DNA of 64,000 nt from Falsiruegeria litorea R37 (GTDB taxonomy: Bacteria > Pseudomonadota > Alphaproteobacteria > Rhodobacterales > Rhodobacteraceae), in assembly GCF_900172225.1 (NCBI RefSeq), contig NZ_FWFO01000001.1, positions 1,736,001-1,800,000 on the forward strand, in the 5' to 3' direction. Position 1 is the stretch's first letter, and each line of letters starts with the position of its first letter. A program made the translations under genes and the position numbers. The notes beneath the pieces are model-generated. The model saw only the letters and a program-made list of their open reading frames with translations, was not told the DNA's origin and did not search any database. Shown piece after piece: positions 33,959-43,354 of this stretch.

Positions 33959-34050
33959 ACGGTTCGCGCCGTATAGCAATGGGACTTTCGACCGTCCAGA
34001 GGGTTTTTGCCGATTTCAAAAACTTTTTTGTCCACACTTTCGAAGGTCGT

Positions 34051-34965
34051 TCAGAGCTTGGAAAACTCGGTTGTTGTCGAGAGCTGACCGGTTGGCTTCA
34101 CCTTGGATTTTCCGACCAGATCCACCAGGTGGGCAAAGACGTTCCGCTCGGCTGCGGGGAGCAAGGCAGGTGGTGTTTCAGTGTAAATTCGCTCTGCCAG
34201 ACCGCGGGCTGTGGCGGGGCCGTGGTCCAGCGCGGTCAGGATTTGGGCCTCGCGCATCTGTCGGTGCTCAATCAGCCAATCCAATCGCCCCGCCGGGTCA
34301 TTGATCGGGGCACCGTGGCCGGGGTGGAACACTGACCAGTCGCGGGCGCGCAGACGGGCGCAGGCCTCCATGAAATCGGTCAAATCTCCGTCCGGAGGCG
34401 AGACAAGTGAACTGGCCCATCCCATGACGTGGTCGGCGGTGAAACATGCATCCCCCAGGGCCAGCGCGATGTGGTTGCCCAGGTGGCCGGGGGTGTGAAT
34501 TACCTCAAGCGACCAGTCGTCGCCTCCGATCATCTCTCCGTCCGCGACCGTAATGTCCGGACGGAACCCCGTGTCGATGCCTTCGCCGCCGCCAGCCAGT
34601 CCGGCCTGCGCCAATTCGGTCATCACAGCGCTCCGACCCGCCTCGGGTCCGCCAAAGGCCCAGATCTGGGCGCCGGTCTGCTTGGACAGTGGCGCGGCGA
34701 GCGGGGAATGGTCCACATGAGTGTGGGTTACGATAATGTGGCTGATGCTTTGGCCCGGCTCGAGTGCCGCCAGGATTGCCTCTAGATGGGCCTCGGACGT
34801 CGGGCCAGGGTCGATGACCGCCAGCTCTCGGTTGCCGATGAGATAGGTGTTGGTGCCGCGATAGGTCATCGGCGAGGGGTTGGGCGCCAGGATGCGGCGG
34901 ACACCGGACGCCAGTTGTATTGGCTGACCAACGGGGGGATCAAAATCGTCTGGTGCTTGAATCAT
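34051..34965 (-). CDS. MBL-fold metallohydrolase (LACTB2-like)
   Basis: The product is 304 residues. The zinc motif is HTHVDHSPLAAP (HxHxDH). Further ligands lie in HTPGHLGNHIAL, FTADHVMGW and VFHPGHG. A C-terminal helical ~80-residue domain (ILTALDHGPATARGLAERIY) is typical of the LACTB2/glyoxalase II-like group, which includes an RNase and thioesterases. The substrate is unknown. It is divergent from the EnvZ-like kinase gene (41-bp gap). Confidence 0.88.
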   Translation of the reverse strand: MIQAPDDFDPPVGQPIQLASGVRRILAPNPSPMTYRGTNTYLIGNRELAVIDPGPTSEAHLEAILAALEPGQSISHIIVTHTHVDHSPLAAPLSKQTGAQIWAFGGPEAGRSAVMTELAQAGLAGGGEGIDTGFRPDITVADGEMIGGDDWSLEVIHTPGHLGNHIALALGDACFTADHVMGWASSLVSPPDGDLTDFMEACARLRARDWSVFHPGHGAPINDPAGRLDWLIEHRQMREAQILTALDHGPATARGLAERIYTETPPALLPAAERNVFAHLVDLVGKSKVKPTGQLSTTTEFSKL

Positions 34966-35006
34966 CTTCTCTTTCTCTCAGCTTGGCTGCCCGCTAGGCT
35001 TAGCGC

Positions 35007-36326
35007 ATGTCTTTCCGTTGGCTCAAACAATATATGCCGCGCAGCCTGTATGGCCGGGCTGCGCTGATCCTGGTTCTGCCTGTCATCGTGCTGCAGCTGG
35101 TGGTTTCGGTCGCGTTCATTCAGCGCAACCTGGAAGACGTCACCAAACAGATGACGCTGACCATTGTGCGCGAGATCGAGATGATCGGGGATCAGGCCGA
35201 ACGCGCCGGAACTCAGAATGAGATGTTGGGGGCGATGCGGCCATTTTTGGCAGCGTTGCAGATGCAGGTGCGATTTCTGAACGATGATGCTGTGCCAAAC
35301 CACGACACCCGCCGTTGGTATGACTATACCGGGCGGATCGTGACGCAGACCTTTCACAACCGGCTTGAGGGGACGTTGGCCGTTGCGCTCAGCGACAGTC
35401 GTCTGGCGCAGGTCTACATCGACAGTGACCTGGGGCCAGTCGAAGTGTCATTCGACCGCCGTCGGCTGTCGCCTGCGGCTCCGCATCAGTTGATTGTGAC
35501 CATGGTGTTCTTCGGCGTTTTGATGACGACGATTTCGTTTCTCTATATGCGCAACCAACTTCGACCGATCACCCGTTTGTCCAAGGCGGCACAGGCCTTT
35601 GGTCGGGGGCGAAACGTGCCCTATTGGCCTTCGGGCGCGATCGAGGTGCGGGCGGCCGGGAGTGCGTTCTTGGACATGCGCGCCCGGATTGAACGGCAAA
35701 TCGAGCAACGCACATTGATGCTGTCGGGGGTCAGCCACGATCTGCGTACGCCGTTAACGCGGCTCAAGCTGGGGTTGTCGATGCTGGACGAGGAGGACGC
35801 CGAGCTGCTGCTCAAGGATGTGGATGAGATGCAGCAGTTGCTTGACGCGTTTCTGGAGTTCTCGCGCGGCGCATCCGAGGCAGAGCCCGAGCGGGTCGAT
35901 CCCGGCGATCTCATCCGCAAGATAGTCGAGGACGCAAAACGCGCCGGGCGCGATGTGATGTTAGGAGAGTGTGACGTCGAAGGTGAGATACAGCTTCGGC
36001 CGCTGGCCATGCGCAGAGCCGTGGAAAACCTGATCGGGAACGCCGTGCGATACGGCACGCGGGCGCAGGTCAGCGTGGTGATGACCCAGAAATCGCTGCG
36101 GGTCAGGGTCGAAGATGACGGCCCCGGCATCCCGGCTGATCTGCGAGGTGAGGCGATCAAACCGTTTTCGCGTCTTGACCCCGCCCGCAATCAGAACATG
36201 GGCTCTGGCGTGGGGTTGGGGCTGGCAATCGTCGCCGACATTGCGCGCGCGCATGGTGGAACCTTGCGTTTGGGGGAAAGTGAAGAGCTTGGAGGCCTTT
36301 GCGCCGACATCGTGATCGGGCGCTGA
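35007..36326 (+). CDS. EnvZ-like sensor histidine kinase
   Basis: The product is 439 residues. An N-terminal transmembrane helix (about 19-40), a periplasmic loop, a second helix (about 155-175), HAMP, a HisKA box with phospho-His in SGVSHDLRTPLTRLKLG, and an ATPase domain (NLIGNAVRYG, VEDDGPGIP, GSGVGLGLAIVADIARAHGG) follow in order. No response regulator is adjacent, so its partner lies elsewhere. The signal is unknown. Confidence 0.9.
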   Translation: MSFRWLKQYMPRSLYGRAALILVLPVIVLQLVVSVAFIQRNLEDVTKQMTLTIVREIEMIGDQAERAGTQNEMLGAMRPFLAALQMQVRFLNDDAVPNHDTRRWYDYTGRIVTQTFHNRLEGTLAVALSDSRLAQVYIDSDLGPVEVSFDRRRLSPAAPHQLIVTMVFFGVLMTTISFLYMRNQLRPITRLSKAAQAFGRGRNVPYWPSGAIEVRAAGSAFLDMRARIERQIEQRTLMLSGVSHDLRTPLTRLKLGLSMLDEEDAELLLKDVDEMQQLLDAFLEFSRGASEAEPERVDPGDLIRKIVEDAKRAGRDVMLGECDVEGEIQLRPLAMRRAVENLIGNAVRYGTRAQVSVVMTQKSLRVRVEDDGPGIPADLRGEAIKPFSRLDPARNQNMGSGVGLGLAIVADIARAHGGTLRLGESEELGGLCADIVIGR

Positions 36327-36415
36327 CGCTCACACGGCAAGAGTGCGCGCCCTTTCCCGCGCAGGCAAGAACAGGGCTTCCAACTGCGCCGACGCCAGGG
36401 CCTGCGCCTTCCTCC

Positions 36416-37456
36416 CTAAGCCGCCGGGCCCGCCAACTCGTCCATGAACGTCTTGCGCCAGGCCTGAACCATGCTGGAATAGGGCGCCTCGTCCCTGGCC
36501 ATAACGGTTATCTCGTCGGTGATCTGATCAGCCAGGGCGCGAATCTTCCGACCGCTTTTGTCCAGAAGGACGGTAACTAGCGGTTCCGTCGACGTGGCCG
36601 CTTCGATTTCGTCCGCCAGTGCATGCAGTTGGATGATGACCGATTTCAGGAACTCCAGCCGCCGCAACAGCTCGGTCCTTGCCTGTACCAGGTCCAGCCG
36701 GTTGAGACCGTAGACATGGATCGAAACGGCGCCCTTCAGGCTCAAGTCATCATCACCGCGAAACGTATCCTCTGCGTCCCCTGGCAGTTTTGCGGGCAGC
36801 ATGAACGACACCGGGGCAGGGGTGTTGCCAGCCCCGTCTTGAACCGCGGATGTGAAATGATGCCTCAGATGATCCTCTGGCTGATCATTGCAGGGGTTCA
36901 GCAGCAGCGGCTCTTCCTGCAGCAAACCGGGGCCGGACACCGCGGCCAAGTTATCCTTGGCCCCAGACGGCGCGTCAAAGACCCGCTCGCCAGTGTCGGT
37001 GATCGGAAAGCTGTCCTTTTTGCCCGAGGATTGAACCGCCCCTTGGCTGAAATCCGGCGTGCCGTTCTGGATCAACGCGACTTGGCGCACATCCCCCACC
37101 GGTGTGATCTGCTTGCGCTTGCGGTTGCAGTCGATGCAGGACGGCAGCAGGTTGTCCCACTTCATCGCCAACCACCAATAGCCCTCGTGGCTGTCGTCCT
37201 CGGATACGGCGCCCTTGGGGCGGTAGTGCTCGACATCCATCGGCTGTGCTGCGGAATAGAACGTTTCGCAATAGGCGCATTTGCCGCGGAACATGTCCTG
37301 CAAGAGCTGTTTGATCTCAGGCCGCTTGTAGGTCTTGAAGGTAAAGCTCTTGGTCTTGGTCGGGTCATTGCGATGGACCACAACGTCGTCGTATTCTGCC
37401 TTGGCCCGTGCCTCGAATGTCTCGGGCACCTCATTGCTGCGTTGAACAAACCGCAT
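36416..37456 (-). CDS. Stand-alone HNH endonuclease (PtuB-like)
   Basis: This 346-residue protein has an intact zinc-HNH site: Cys60/Cys63 (GKCAYCE), the catalytic His77 in DVEHYRPKG, the segment MKWDNLLPSC, Cys107/Cys110 and Asn111 in CIDCNRKRK. Downstream it has LLLNPCNDQPEDHLRHHF and a helical region VYGLNRLDLVQARTELL. These blocks are shared with the N-terminus of the ATPase encoded just upstream, so the two HNH regions are paralogues. The ATG overlaps the TGA of the ATPase gene (TGATG). By analogy with Septu, it is the nuclease that the ATPase controls (inference). Confidence 0.85.
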   Translation of the reverse strand: MRFVQRSNEVPETFEARAKAEYDDVVVHRNDPTKTKSFTFKTYKRPEIKQLLQDMFRGKCAYCETFYSAAQPMDVEHYRPKGAVSEDDSHEGYWWLAMKWDNLLPSCIDCNRKRKQITPVGDVRQVALIQNGTPDFSQGAVQSSGKKDSFPITDTGERVFDAPSGAKDNLAAVSGPGLLQEEPLLLNPCNDQPEDHLRHHFTSAVQDGAGNTPAPVSFMLPAKLPGDAEDTFRGDDDLSLKGAVSIHVYGLNRLDLVQARTELLRRLEFLKSVIIQLHALADEIEAATSTEPLVTVLLDKSGRKIRALADQITDEITVMARDEAPYSSMVQAWRKTFMDELAGPAA

Positions 37457-39762
37457 CACACCCCCTCGAGCGCGGCTAGGATGCGCTGCTTGGTTTCGGC
37501 GCGCAACTCGCGCAATTTGTTCTGTGTCACCTTGGCGCGCCGCTCCAGAAATTCGGCGATGGCCTCTTGCACCAGACGGTGAACCTCGGTGTCACCGATG
37601 GGCAGGGCGGCGCTCATCTCGGACAGATAGGCACGCACCGCTTCGTCATCTTCGGGGCGCACACCACGGGCCAGCTTGTCCTCAACCTTGGCCTGCTGCT
37701 TGCGGGCCTCGCTGCCTTCTGTGGATTGCAACTGAAAGAAATCGGCCGTGAGCAATTGCTGGATGGTCCAATCCTTGTTGTCGGGCAGGTTCACCAACGT
37801 TTGCGTGTGCACCGGCAAACCCTGTTCGCTCTCTTCCTTGATCCGTTCCAGCACCAAAACCTCGTCCTTGCCCATTCCACGCAGGCAGAGCGGATCGTGC
37901 GAGGTGGCGATGAAGCAGACACCGGGCAGGGCGCTGCGCAATCCGGACATGATCGACACCTTCCAGCGCGGATGCAGATGCGCTTCGACCTCATCAATCA
38001 GCACCAACCCGCGCGCGGTGTCCAGCGTCTGAAATGACGGGTTGATCTTCTTGTTCATCAGGCCGTGCATGACATCGCAGAGCATCGCCAGCACCGACCG
38101 AAACCCCGACGACACCAGAGACAGCGGTGTCCGGGTCTTACGCCCATCGGGCTGCGCCCCGATGGCGCCCACGATGTAAACCTCGCTGTCGTTGCGTTCG
38201 AGCACGTCAAACCCGCCCTCGATGCTGAACACATCACGCAGCGCACGCGCGACCATTTCGAAATCGTCGTTGTTCAACCGCACCAGCCATTTTTCCGGGT
38301 TCGACAGCAATTCGTCCGGCTCAAACAAGGAACGCACGTGGCGGTGGCGTACATGGCGACGCTCCGAGGTCAGATATTGCCTGAACGCCCCATAGGCAAA
38401 GACGGGCAGGGCGTTCTTGATCCCGTCGTCCTGGAACCCGGCAAGCGCGTTGTCCTGCGCGCGACGAATGGTCAGGGTCTTGTCGTCCGTATCCCCATAG
38501 GAAACAAGAACCTGGGCCAGGTCCAACGGGTCGGCGTCGCCACCCAGATACTTGGGGTCCAGAACCATCTTGTTCGGGTCCAATCCACGCAAGGCCCGCC
38601 GGGTGCCCGGCTCCATGAGGGCGAGGGCAATCGCTTCGAGGATCGTGCTCTTTCCAGCGGCATTTTCCCCCAGGATCAAGAGGGACGGGGCCGTGCGCGG
38701 CTTGTTCTTGGGTGGATCGGGCAGGGACACCTCAATCTTTTCCAAGGACTTGTAGTTGCGGATCTCAACCTTGCTGGGCAAGCCATACGTGCGATCCCTG
38801 ACGCCCATGCCTGCGCGCGTCTGTTCTTCGGGGTTGATGGCGTCGTCCACGTACCACTGTTTTTCCGCTGCTGCCAGCTGCGCGATGGCATCGTCAAAGC
38901 GGTCCATGGCGTCGGGCAGGTCCTTGAGCCGGTTCATTTCGCGTTCAAGGTTGTCGGACGGGCGAGCGCGGCCAAGGGCATTGCCCAGAAGTTCACGCAG
39001 GGCAATCCGCCAGCTGCCGAAATGCGGCACGCGGCCGGAATCCAGTAACGCCGTTGGTGCCGTGGCGTTGGCGTTCATCAGGTATTCCTTGGCGCGTTCG
39101 ATCCCCCATTGGAATGTCGCCTCTCTCGCGGCCTGAAGGTCAGAGCGGTTCAGGTCGAAGTGTTCAATCGTCTCGCGGCCGCGCCGGTCGCGGCCGTCCA
39201 GCAGCCCCTGGGGGAACAATCTGAAATGCCGCCACAGCTTGCGGTCATAGCAGGGATCGACCAGCACCGGGTTTTCGTCCAGTGGAAAACTGGGCCAACG
39301 GCCATCGTAACGTTGGCTAAAATCTCCGAGTTCATCTCGACGGGGCAGTGGTGCGCGGCGGTTCGAGGTGACGGGGAAGTAAAAGGGGTTTTCTGGGCGG
39401 CAGTCGTCGCAGATCGGGTAGAGGTTCTGCCAGGCCTCGGCAAGCCAGGCATAATAAAGGTGGGCTTTGCTGGTGTCGGACACCGGTGTGGCGCTGGAGG
39501 GTGGGCGAAAGCGGTGAACACTCATTCCCTTGGACAGTTCGCTTTCGCAAAAAGCGCAACGACCCGTGAACAGACTGTATAGTACTTCCATCACCTCATC
39601 GGTGGTTGCATAAGAAAATTCGACTGGCTCAAAACTGCGGGTCTGGCTCAGGCTTTTCTCGTCCATGCCGAAGTAGTCGAGCAACATTCTTCGGTTGTGA
39701 TGTGCGTCTTCACTATCGAACCATTTGGGTGGGGCTACTCGATCTCGTTCGACAAAGCGCAT
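37456..39762 (-). CDS. AAA ATPase with fused, degenerate HNH domain (PtuA-like)
   Basis: The product is 768 residues. Residues 1-240 form an HNH-like domain. Its zinc cysteines are intact (Cys69/72, Cys118/121), but the catalytic positions are altered: VHRFRPP replaces VEHYRPK and CDDCRPEN replaces CxxCNxxK. Residues 330-690 form an OLD/RecF-like ABC ATPase with Walker A GENAAGKST (365-373), an LVSSGFRS signature (549-556), Walker B LVLIDEVEAH (586-595) and H-loop ATSHDPLCL. The Lys/Glu-rich C-terminus is helical. AAAGGTGA precedes ATG 39762. Septu PtuA is the closest known type, but the HNH fusion plus a separate HNH gene is unusual. It is the middle gene of a three-gene operon. Confidence 0.85.
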   Translation of the reverse strand: MRFVERDRVAPPKWFDSEDAHHNRRMLLDYFGMDEKSLSQTRSFEPVEFSYATTDEVMEVLYSLFTGRCAFCESELSKGMSVHRFRPPSSATPVSDTSKAHLYYAWLAEAWQNLYPICDDCRPENPFYFPVTSNRRAPLPRRDELGDFSQRYDGRWPSFPLDENPVLVDPCYDRKLWRHFRLFPQGLLDGRDRRGRETIEHFDLNRSDLQAAREATFQWGIERAKEYLMNANATAPTALLDSGRVPHFGSWRIALRELLGNALGRARPSDNLEREMNRLKDLPDAMDRFDDAIAQLAAAEKQWYVDDAINPEEQTRAGMGVRDRTYGLPSKVEIRNYKSLEKIEVSLPDPPKNKPRTAPSLLILGENAAGKSTILEAIALALMEPGTRRALRGLDPNKMVLDPKYLGGDADPLDLAQVLVSYGDTDDKTLTIRRAQDNALAGFQDDGIKNALPVFAYGAFRQYLTSERRHVRHRHVRSLFEPDELLSNPEKWLVRLNNDDFEMVARALRDVFSIEGGFDVLERNDSEVYIVGAIGAQPDGRKTRTPLSLVSSGFRSVLAMLCDVMHGLMNKKINPSFQTLDTARGLVLIDEVEAHLHPRWKVSIMSGLRSALPGVCFIATSHDPLCLRGMGKDEVLVLERIKEESEQGLPVHTQTLVNLPDNKDWTIQQLLTADFFQLQSTEGSEARKQQAKVEDKLARGVRPEDDEAVRAYLSEMSAALPIGDTEVHRLVQEAIAEFLERRAKVTQNKLRELRAETKQRILAALEGV

Positions 39763-39777
39763 GTGTCACCTTTGGGG

Positions 39778-41226
39778 TCAGGGTTGCAGGATGGCCAGCG
39801 CGCGGCGCAGCTCGGCGATGTGATGGGGCACCTCGGGGTGATCGGTGTCGCTGCCTTTGTCGGAGGCCCAGTAATTGTTGTGCGAAAAGAAAGTGCGCCG
39901 ATGTCCTGCGGCCACGGTGCCATCCTGGCTCAAGGCTGGCAGGACACCGACATCGCGAATTCCGCAAACGGTGGTGCCATTCAAGTCGGCACCAAAGGTC
40001 GGTGCAACAGGGCCTGAAATCAAATCGCCCGTCAGCAGCAGTTTTTCGTCGGAATAAAGGTTGGTCCAGCGTGTATAGGCAAACGGTGCCGCGTGGTGAG
40101 AGGTACGGGGATCCTGAGGTGTCCTGTTGCGAGAGCCGCTACGATCATAGGTGATGTGGCGCAGCTTGGTGGTGCCGTCATATTCAGGCATCGGTGGACA
40201 GGTGGGCAAAAGCCGGTCTGCCTGTCGTTTGCGCAGATCTGCGTGACTTTCCGACATCAGGAATTCGGCGTGGGCCAGGGGCGATCCAAGAGTGATGAAA
40301 TCCGAAATGATCCACGATCCACCTTGCGCGCGGAACTCGGCAAGGGCCTTTGCCTGCTGAGCCTGGTACGCCGTCACATCCATCGGTCGGCCGGATCCAT
40401 TTGCGCCAGTCGACAGTGGCAGGCCGGCCGCGTCGCGGATCATATCCTCAAGCTTTTCGCGTTCGGGTTGTTGGCCCCGAGACAAGATGGTCGGGTCGTC
40501 CAGCTGGTTATTGTCCACAAAGAGCATGGACAGGATGTCGTACGCCACAATCGTTCCCAAAGAATGCGCCACTACGACGATCCGGTCGTAATCTCCGGAA
40601 TCGATCAGTCGTTGCAGCAACGCGACCCCGTGATGTCGGATCTCTTGTCGGCGGTCGACGTTGGGAGGCAAGGCCTTGACATAGCGGGCCACGTCGCCAA
40701 AGCGCTTGATCAACACGTTCGATACAAAACTGGCCACGATCAAGCCGCCGACGCCAGATAGGATCGCACGTGTCGTTGTGGGTTTTGCTCCGTCTGACGG
40801 CAACATCCCCTTGAGTGTGAAATACGCCGTCACCGCAGCAATGAGCCACAGAACCACCCAGGCGTGCAGAACTCTGTGCGGGACACGCTTGAACGGGTTT
40901 CTCAGCAACAGATCTACAATCCAGCTTTGGACATGTTCCCAGGTCGTGCCATGCATCAAATGGGCCCAGTAGTACTCATAAAAATCGGTATAGTTGCCTG
41001 CCTCATCCCGCTCGGTCGTGATCCGACGCAATTCGCTGGAGTTGTTGCGATTGTCGGGTTTGGACCAGGAAGCGTTTTGGCTCCGGTCGGCTCCGGTGTT
41101 CGGGTCAGGCTTGCTCTGATTGACTAAAGATTTGTCCGTGGTCCAAACCGCATCTACGAAAGAGTTGAGTGTCTGCATGGGAATCTGCTCTCCCATGCCG
41201 TGTAGAATGACGATCGCTTGCTTCAT
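39778..41226 (-). CDS. Membrane-embedded alpha/beta hydrolase, first gene of the HNH/AAA operon
   Basis: The product is 482 residues. The alpha/beta-hydrolase opening AIVILHGMGEQ leads to two transmembrane helices (about 119-140 and 153-173). The nucleophile elbow is VVVAHSLGTIVAYD (Ser222), and later the chain shows ISDFITLGSPLAH and a C-terminal SHNNYW with a candidate catalytic His. It resembles PGAP1/lipase-like bacterial proteins and could act on lipids. It is 15 bp upstream of the ATPase gene, same strand, so in one operon. A membrane-attacking effector is one reading; a housekeeping hydrolase is another. The substrate is unknown. Confidence 0.78.
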   Translation of the reverse strand: MKQAIVILHGMGEQIPMQTLNSFVDAVWTTDKSLVNQSKPDPNTGADRSQNASWSKPDNRNNSSELRRITTERDEAGNYTDFYEYYWAHLMHGTTWEHVQSWIVDLLLRNPFKRVPHRVLHAWVVLWLIAAVTAYFTLKGMLPSDGAKPTTTRAILSGVGGLIVASFVSNVLIKRFGDVARYVKALPPNVDRRQEIRHHGVALLQRLIDSGDYDRIVVVAHSLGTIVAYDILSMLFVDNNQLDDPTILSRGQQPEREKLEDMIRDAAGLPLSTGANGSGRPMDVTAYQAQQAKALAEFRAQGGSWIISDFITLGSPLAHAEFLMSESHADLRKRQADRLLPTCPPMPEYDGTTKLRHITYDRSGSRNRTPQDPRTSHHAAPFAYTRWTNLYSDEKLLLTGDLISGPVAPTFGADLNGTTVCGIRDVGVLPALSQDGTVAAGHRRTFFSHNNYWASDKGSDTDHPEVPHHIAELRRALAILQP

Positions 41227-41333
41227 TTCAAAACGCCTTGCTTAAATGCTGCAAGTATGGCCGATTTTGCCCCAAAAGTCATCGACCAATGGGCCCTGCA
41301 GTGACAAGGGGCGCATCAAAGAGGCGATCTTCC

Positions 41334-41407
41334 TAGGGGATGAGGGACTTGAACCCCCAGCCAAAGCGTTATGAGCGCTCTGCTCTAACCAATTGAGCTA
41401 ATCCCCC
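41334..41407 (-). tRNA. tRNA with anticodon CAT (elongator Met or, likelier, Ile2)
   Basis: On the minus strand: acceptor GGGGGAT/ATCCCCT (G-T at the first pair), D-stem GCTC/GAGC, anticodon loop CTCATAA, T-arm GGGGG-TTCAAGT-CCCTC, discriminator A, CCA not encoded. It lacks the three G-C pairs of initiator tRNA. The CTCATAA loop is common in tRNA-Ile2, whose C34 is converted to lysidine; Met identity cannot be excluded by eye. Confidence 0.88.
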
Positions 41408-41592
41408 AGGAACAGGCGGTGGTTACAACAAAGTCTTTGCGCCGCCAAGGTTTATCGCGGCGCCATCGGCAAAAATTTTCCGCCCTCCGTGGTTCCGGGA
41501 AACCGGCTATTTCCACCCGCGTCACCCGTGACCGTTGCATGCAAGGCCACAATCGACTAACCCGCGCGCAAGCAACTCATGAGGATGGACCG

Positions 41593-42639
41593 ATGACAGC
41601 GGGCAAGAACGGGATGACCTACGCCGAAGCAGGCGTGGATATTGATGCAGGTAACGCGTTGGTCGACCGGATCAAGCCCGCCGCCAAGCGCACCAATCGT
41701 TCGGGCGTGATGAGTGGCCTGGGTGGTTTTGGTGCGCTCTTTGACCTCAAAGATGCCGGTTACAATGACCCAATCCTGGTGGGCGCCACCGATGGTGTCG
41801 GCACCAAGCTGCGGATCGCCATCGACACCGGTGTGGTTGACGGTGTGGGCATCGATCTGGTCGCCATGTGCGTCAACGACCTGGTTTGTCAGGGTGCTGA
41901 GCCGCTGTTTTTCCTGGACTATTTTGCCACTGGAAAGCTGGAAACCGAAACCGCTGCGCGCATCATCGAAGGCATTGCCGAGGGCTGTGTTCGTTCGAAC
42001 TGTGCGCTGATCGGGGGCGAAACGGCTGAGATGCCTGGCATGTACCCCGAAGGTGACTTTGACCTTGCGGGCTTTTCGGTCGGCGCGATGGAACGCGGCG
42101 CGGCCTTGCCCGCCGGTGTCGCCGAGGGCGACGTGCTGCTGGGACTGGCGTCTGATGGTGTGCATTCCAACGGTTATTCGCTGGTGCGCAAGCTGGTCGA
42201 AGTGTCGGGCCTGACGTGGGATTCGGATTGCCCGTTTGGCGACGGCACCGTGGGCGAGGTGCTGCTGACCCCTACGCGGCTCTATGTGAAATCCGTACTG
42301 GACGCGATCCGCGCGGGTGGGGTGCATGCCTTGGCCCATATCACCGGCGGTGGTCTGACCGAGAACCTGCCGCGCGTTCTGCCCGACGAGATGGGCGCCG
42401 AGATCGATCTGAACACCTGGGACCTGCCGCCCGTGTTCGAATGGATGGCCGAAACCGGTGGCATTGTAGTGGCTGAGATGCTCAAGACCTTCAACTGCGG
42501 CATTGGCATGATCGTCGTCTGTGACCCCGAGCAGGCCGATGCGCTGACCGCGCTGCTGAGCGAAGCAGGCGAAGCTGTATCCCGCCTGGGCACTGTGACC
42601 GGCACACCGGGCGTGGCCTATTCGGGCCAGTTGCTGTGA
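41593..42639 (+). CDS. purM: Phosphoribosylformylglycinamidine cyclo-ligase (AIR synthase)
   Basis: This 348-residue enzyme closes the imidazole ring in purine synthesis. Motifs: the glycine-rich [56 protein letters not shown] and [21 protein letters not shown] is 8 nt before ATG 41593; the upstream extension to 41419 runs into the tRNA flank and is rejected. It overlaps purN by 4 bp (GTGA). Confidence 0.96.
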   Translation: MTAGKNGMTYAEAGVDIDAGNALVDRIKPAAKRTNRSGVMSGLGGFGALFDLKDAGYNDPILVGATDGVGTKLRIAIDTGVVDGVGIDLVAMCVNDLVCQGAEPLFFLDYFATGKLETETAARIIEGIAEGCVRSNCALIGGETAEMPGMYPEGDFDLAGFSVGAMERGAALPAGVAEGDVLLGLASDGVHSNGYSLVRKLVEVSGLTWDSDCPFGDGTVGEVLLTPTRLYVKSVLDAIRAGGVHALAHITGGGLTENLPRVLPDEMGAEIDLNTWDLPPVFEWMAETGGIVVAEMLKTFNCGIGMIVVCDPEQADALTALLSEAGEAVSRLGTVTGTPGVAYSGQLL

Positions 42640-43232
42640 GCCACAAGCGCGTTGCGATCCTGATTTCGGGCGGGGGCTCCAACATGGTGGCCCTGCTCGA
42701 CAGTATGGTGGGCGACCATCCGGCGCGCCCTTGCCTGGTTCTGTCCAATGACGAACACGCAGGCGGGTTGAAAAAGGCGGCCGAGCGCGGTGTCGCAACC
42801 GCTTGGGTGGATCATCGCCCGTTCAAAGGCGACCGCGCAGCATTCGAGGCTGAGTTGATCAAACCCATTCTGGCGGCAGAGCCGGACATCGTTTGTCTGG
42901 CGGGCTTCATGCGGGTGCTGACCGGGGATTTTGTTTCGCAATTCCAGGGACGGATGCTGAACATCCACCCCTCGCTTTTGCCGAAATACAAGGGCCTCAA
43001 TACCCACGCCCGCGCGCTCGAGGCGGGCGATGCCGAGCATGGATGCAGCGTGCACGAAGTAACGGCGGCCTTGGATGACGGCCCAATTCTGGGGCAGGCG
43101 CGGGTGCCGGTTCTGGAAGGGGACACGCCAGACACGCTGGCAGCACGGGTCTTGACGCAAGAACACCGCCTTTACCCGGCGGTTTTGCGCCGTTTTGCTG
43201 AAAAAAACAGCACTCCGGTTCACTTGGGGTGA
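42636..43232 (+). CDS. purN: Phosphoribosylglycinamide formyltransferase
   Basis: This 198-residue enzyme transfers formyl from 10-formyl-THF to GAR. Motifs: [39 protein letters not shown] with the catalytic Asn/His, and [15 protein letters not shown] with the catalytic Asp. The GTG start overlaps the purM stop. PurM and PurN run in succession, as in many bacteria. Confidence 0.95.
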   Translation: MSHKRVAILISGGGSNMVALLDSMVGDHPARPCLVLSNDEHAGGLKKAAERGVATAWVDHRPFKGDRAAFEAELIKPILAAEPDIVCLAGFMRVLTGDFVSQFQGRMLNIHPSLLPKYKGLNTHARALEAGDAEHGCSVHEVTAALDDGPILGQARVPVLEGDTPDTLAARVLTQEHRLYPAVLRRFAEKNSTPVHLG

Positions 43233-43354
43233 GATTTTCGCCAATCTCGGGCCAGCGGATTTACACAGTCTTGTGATTAGTCTTAAGATTGTAACAATGA
43301 CCCTGAAGCGCCGGGGCGAAGGCGTAGAAACAACAAGAAAAATATACTGGCCGG

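Larger units (their letters stand above)
33448..33979. repeat. Large inverted repeat made by two tRNA-Asn units
   Basis: Arms of 96 bp at 33448-33543 and 33884-33979 are inverted copies with only two differences, both in the 21-bp leader (TTGCTATACGGCG plus ACCGT). Each arm contains a whole tRNA-Asn including CCA. They enclose 340 bp. The shared upstream TATAC-containing segment probably is the promoter. Confidence 0.9.

Noticed and set aside
36327-41333. Attachment-site repeat flanking the HNH/AAA operon at the CAU tRNA
   Set aside because: I searched the left side (36327-36415) for a copy of the tRNA 3' end and found none.
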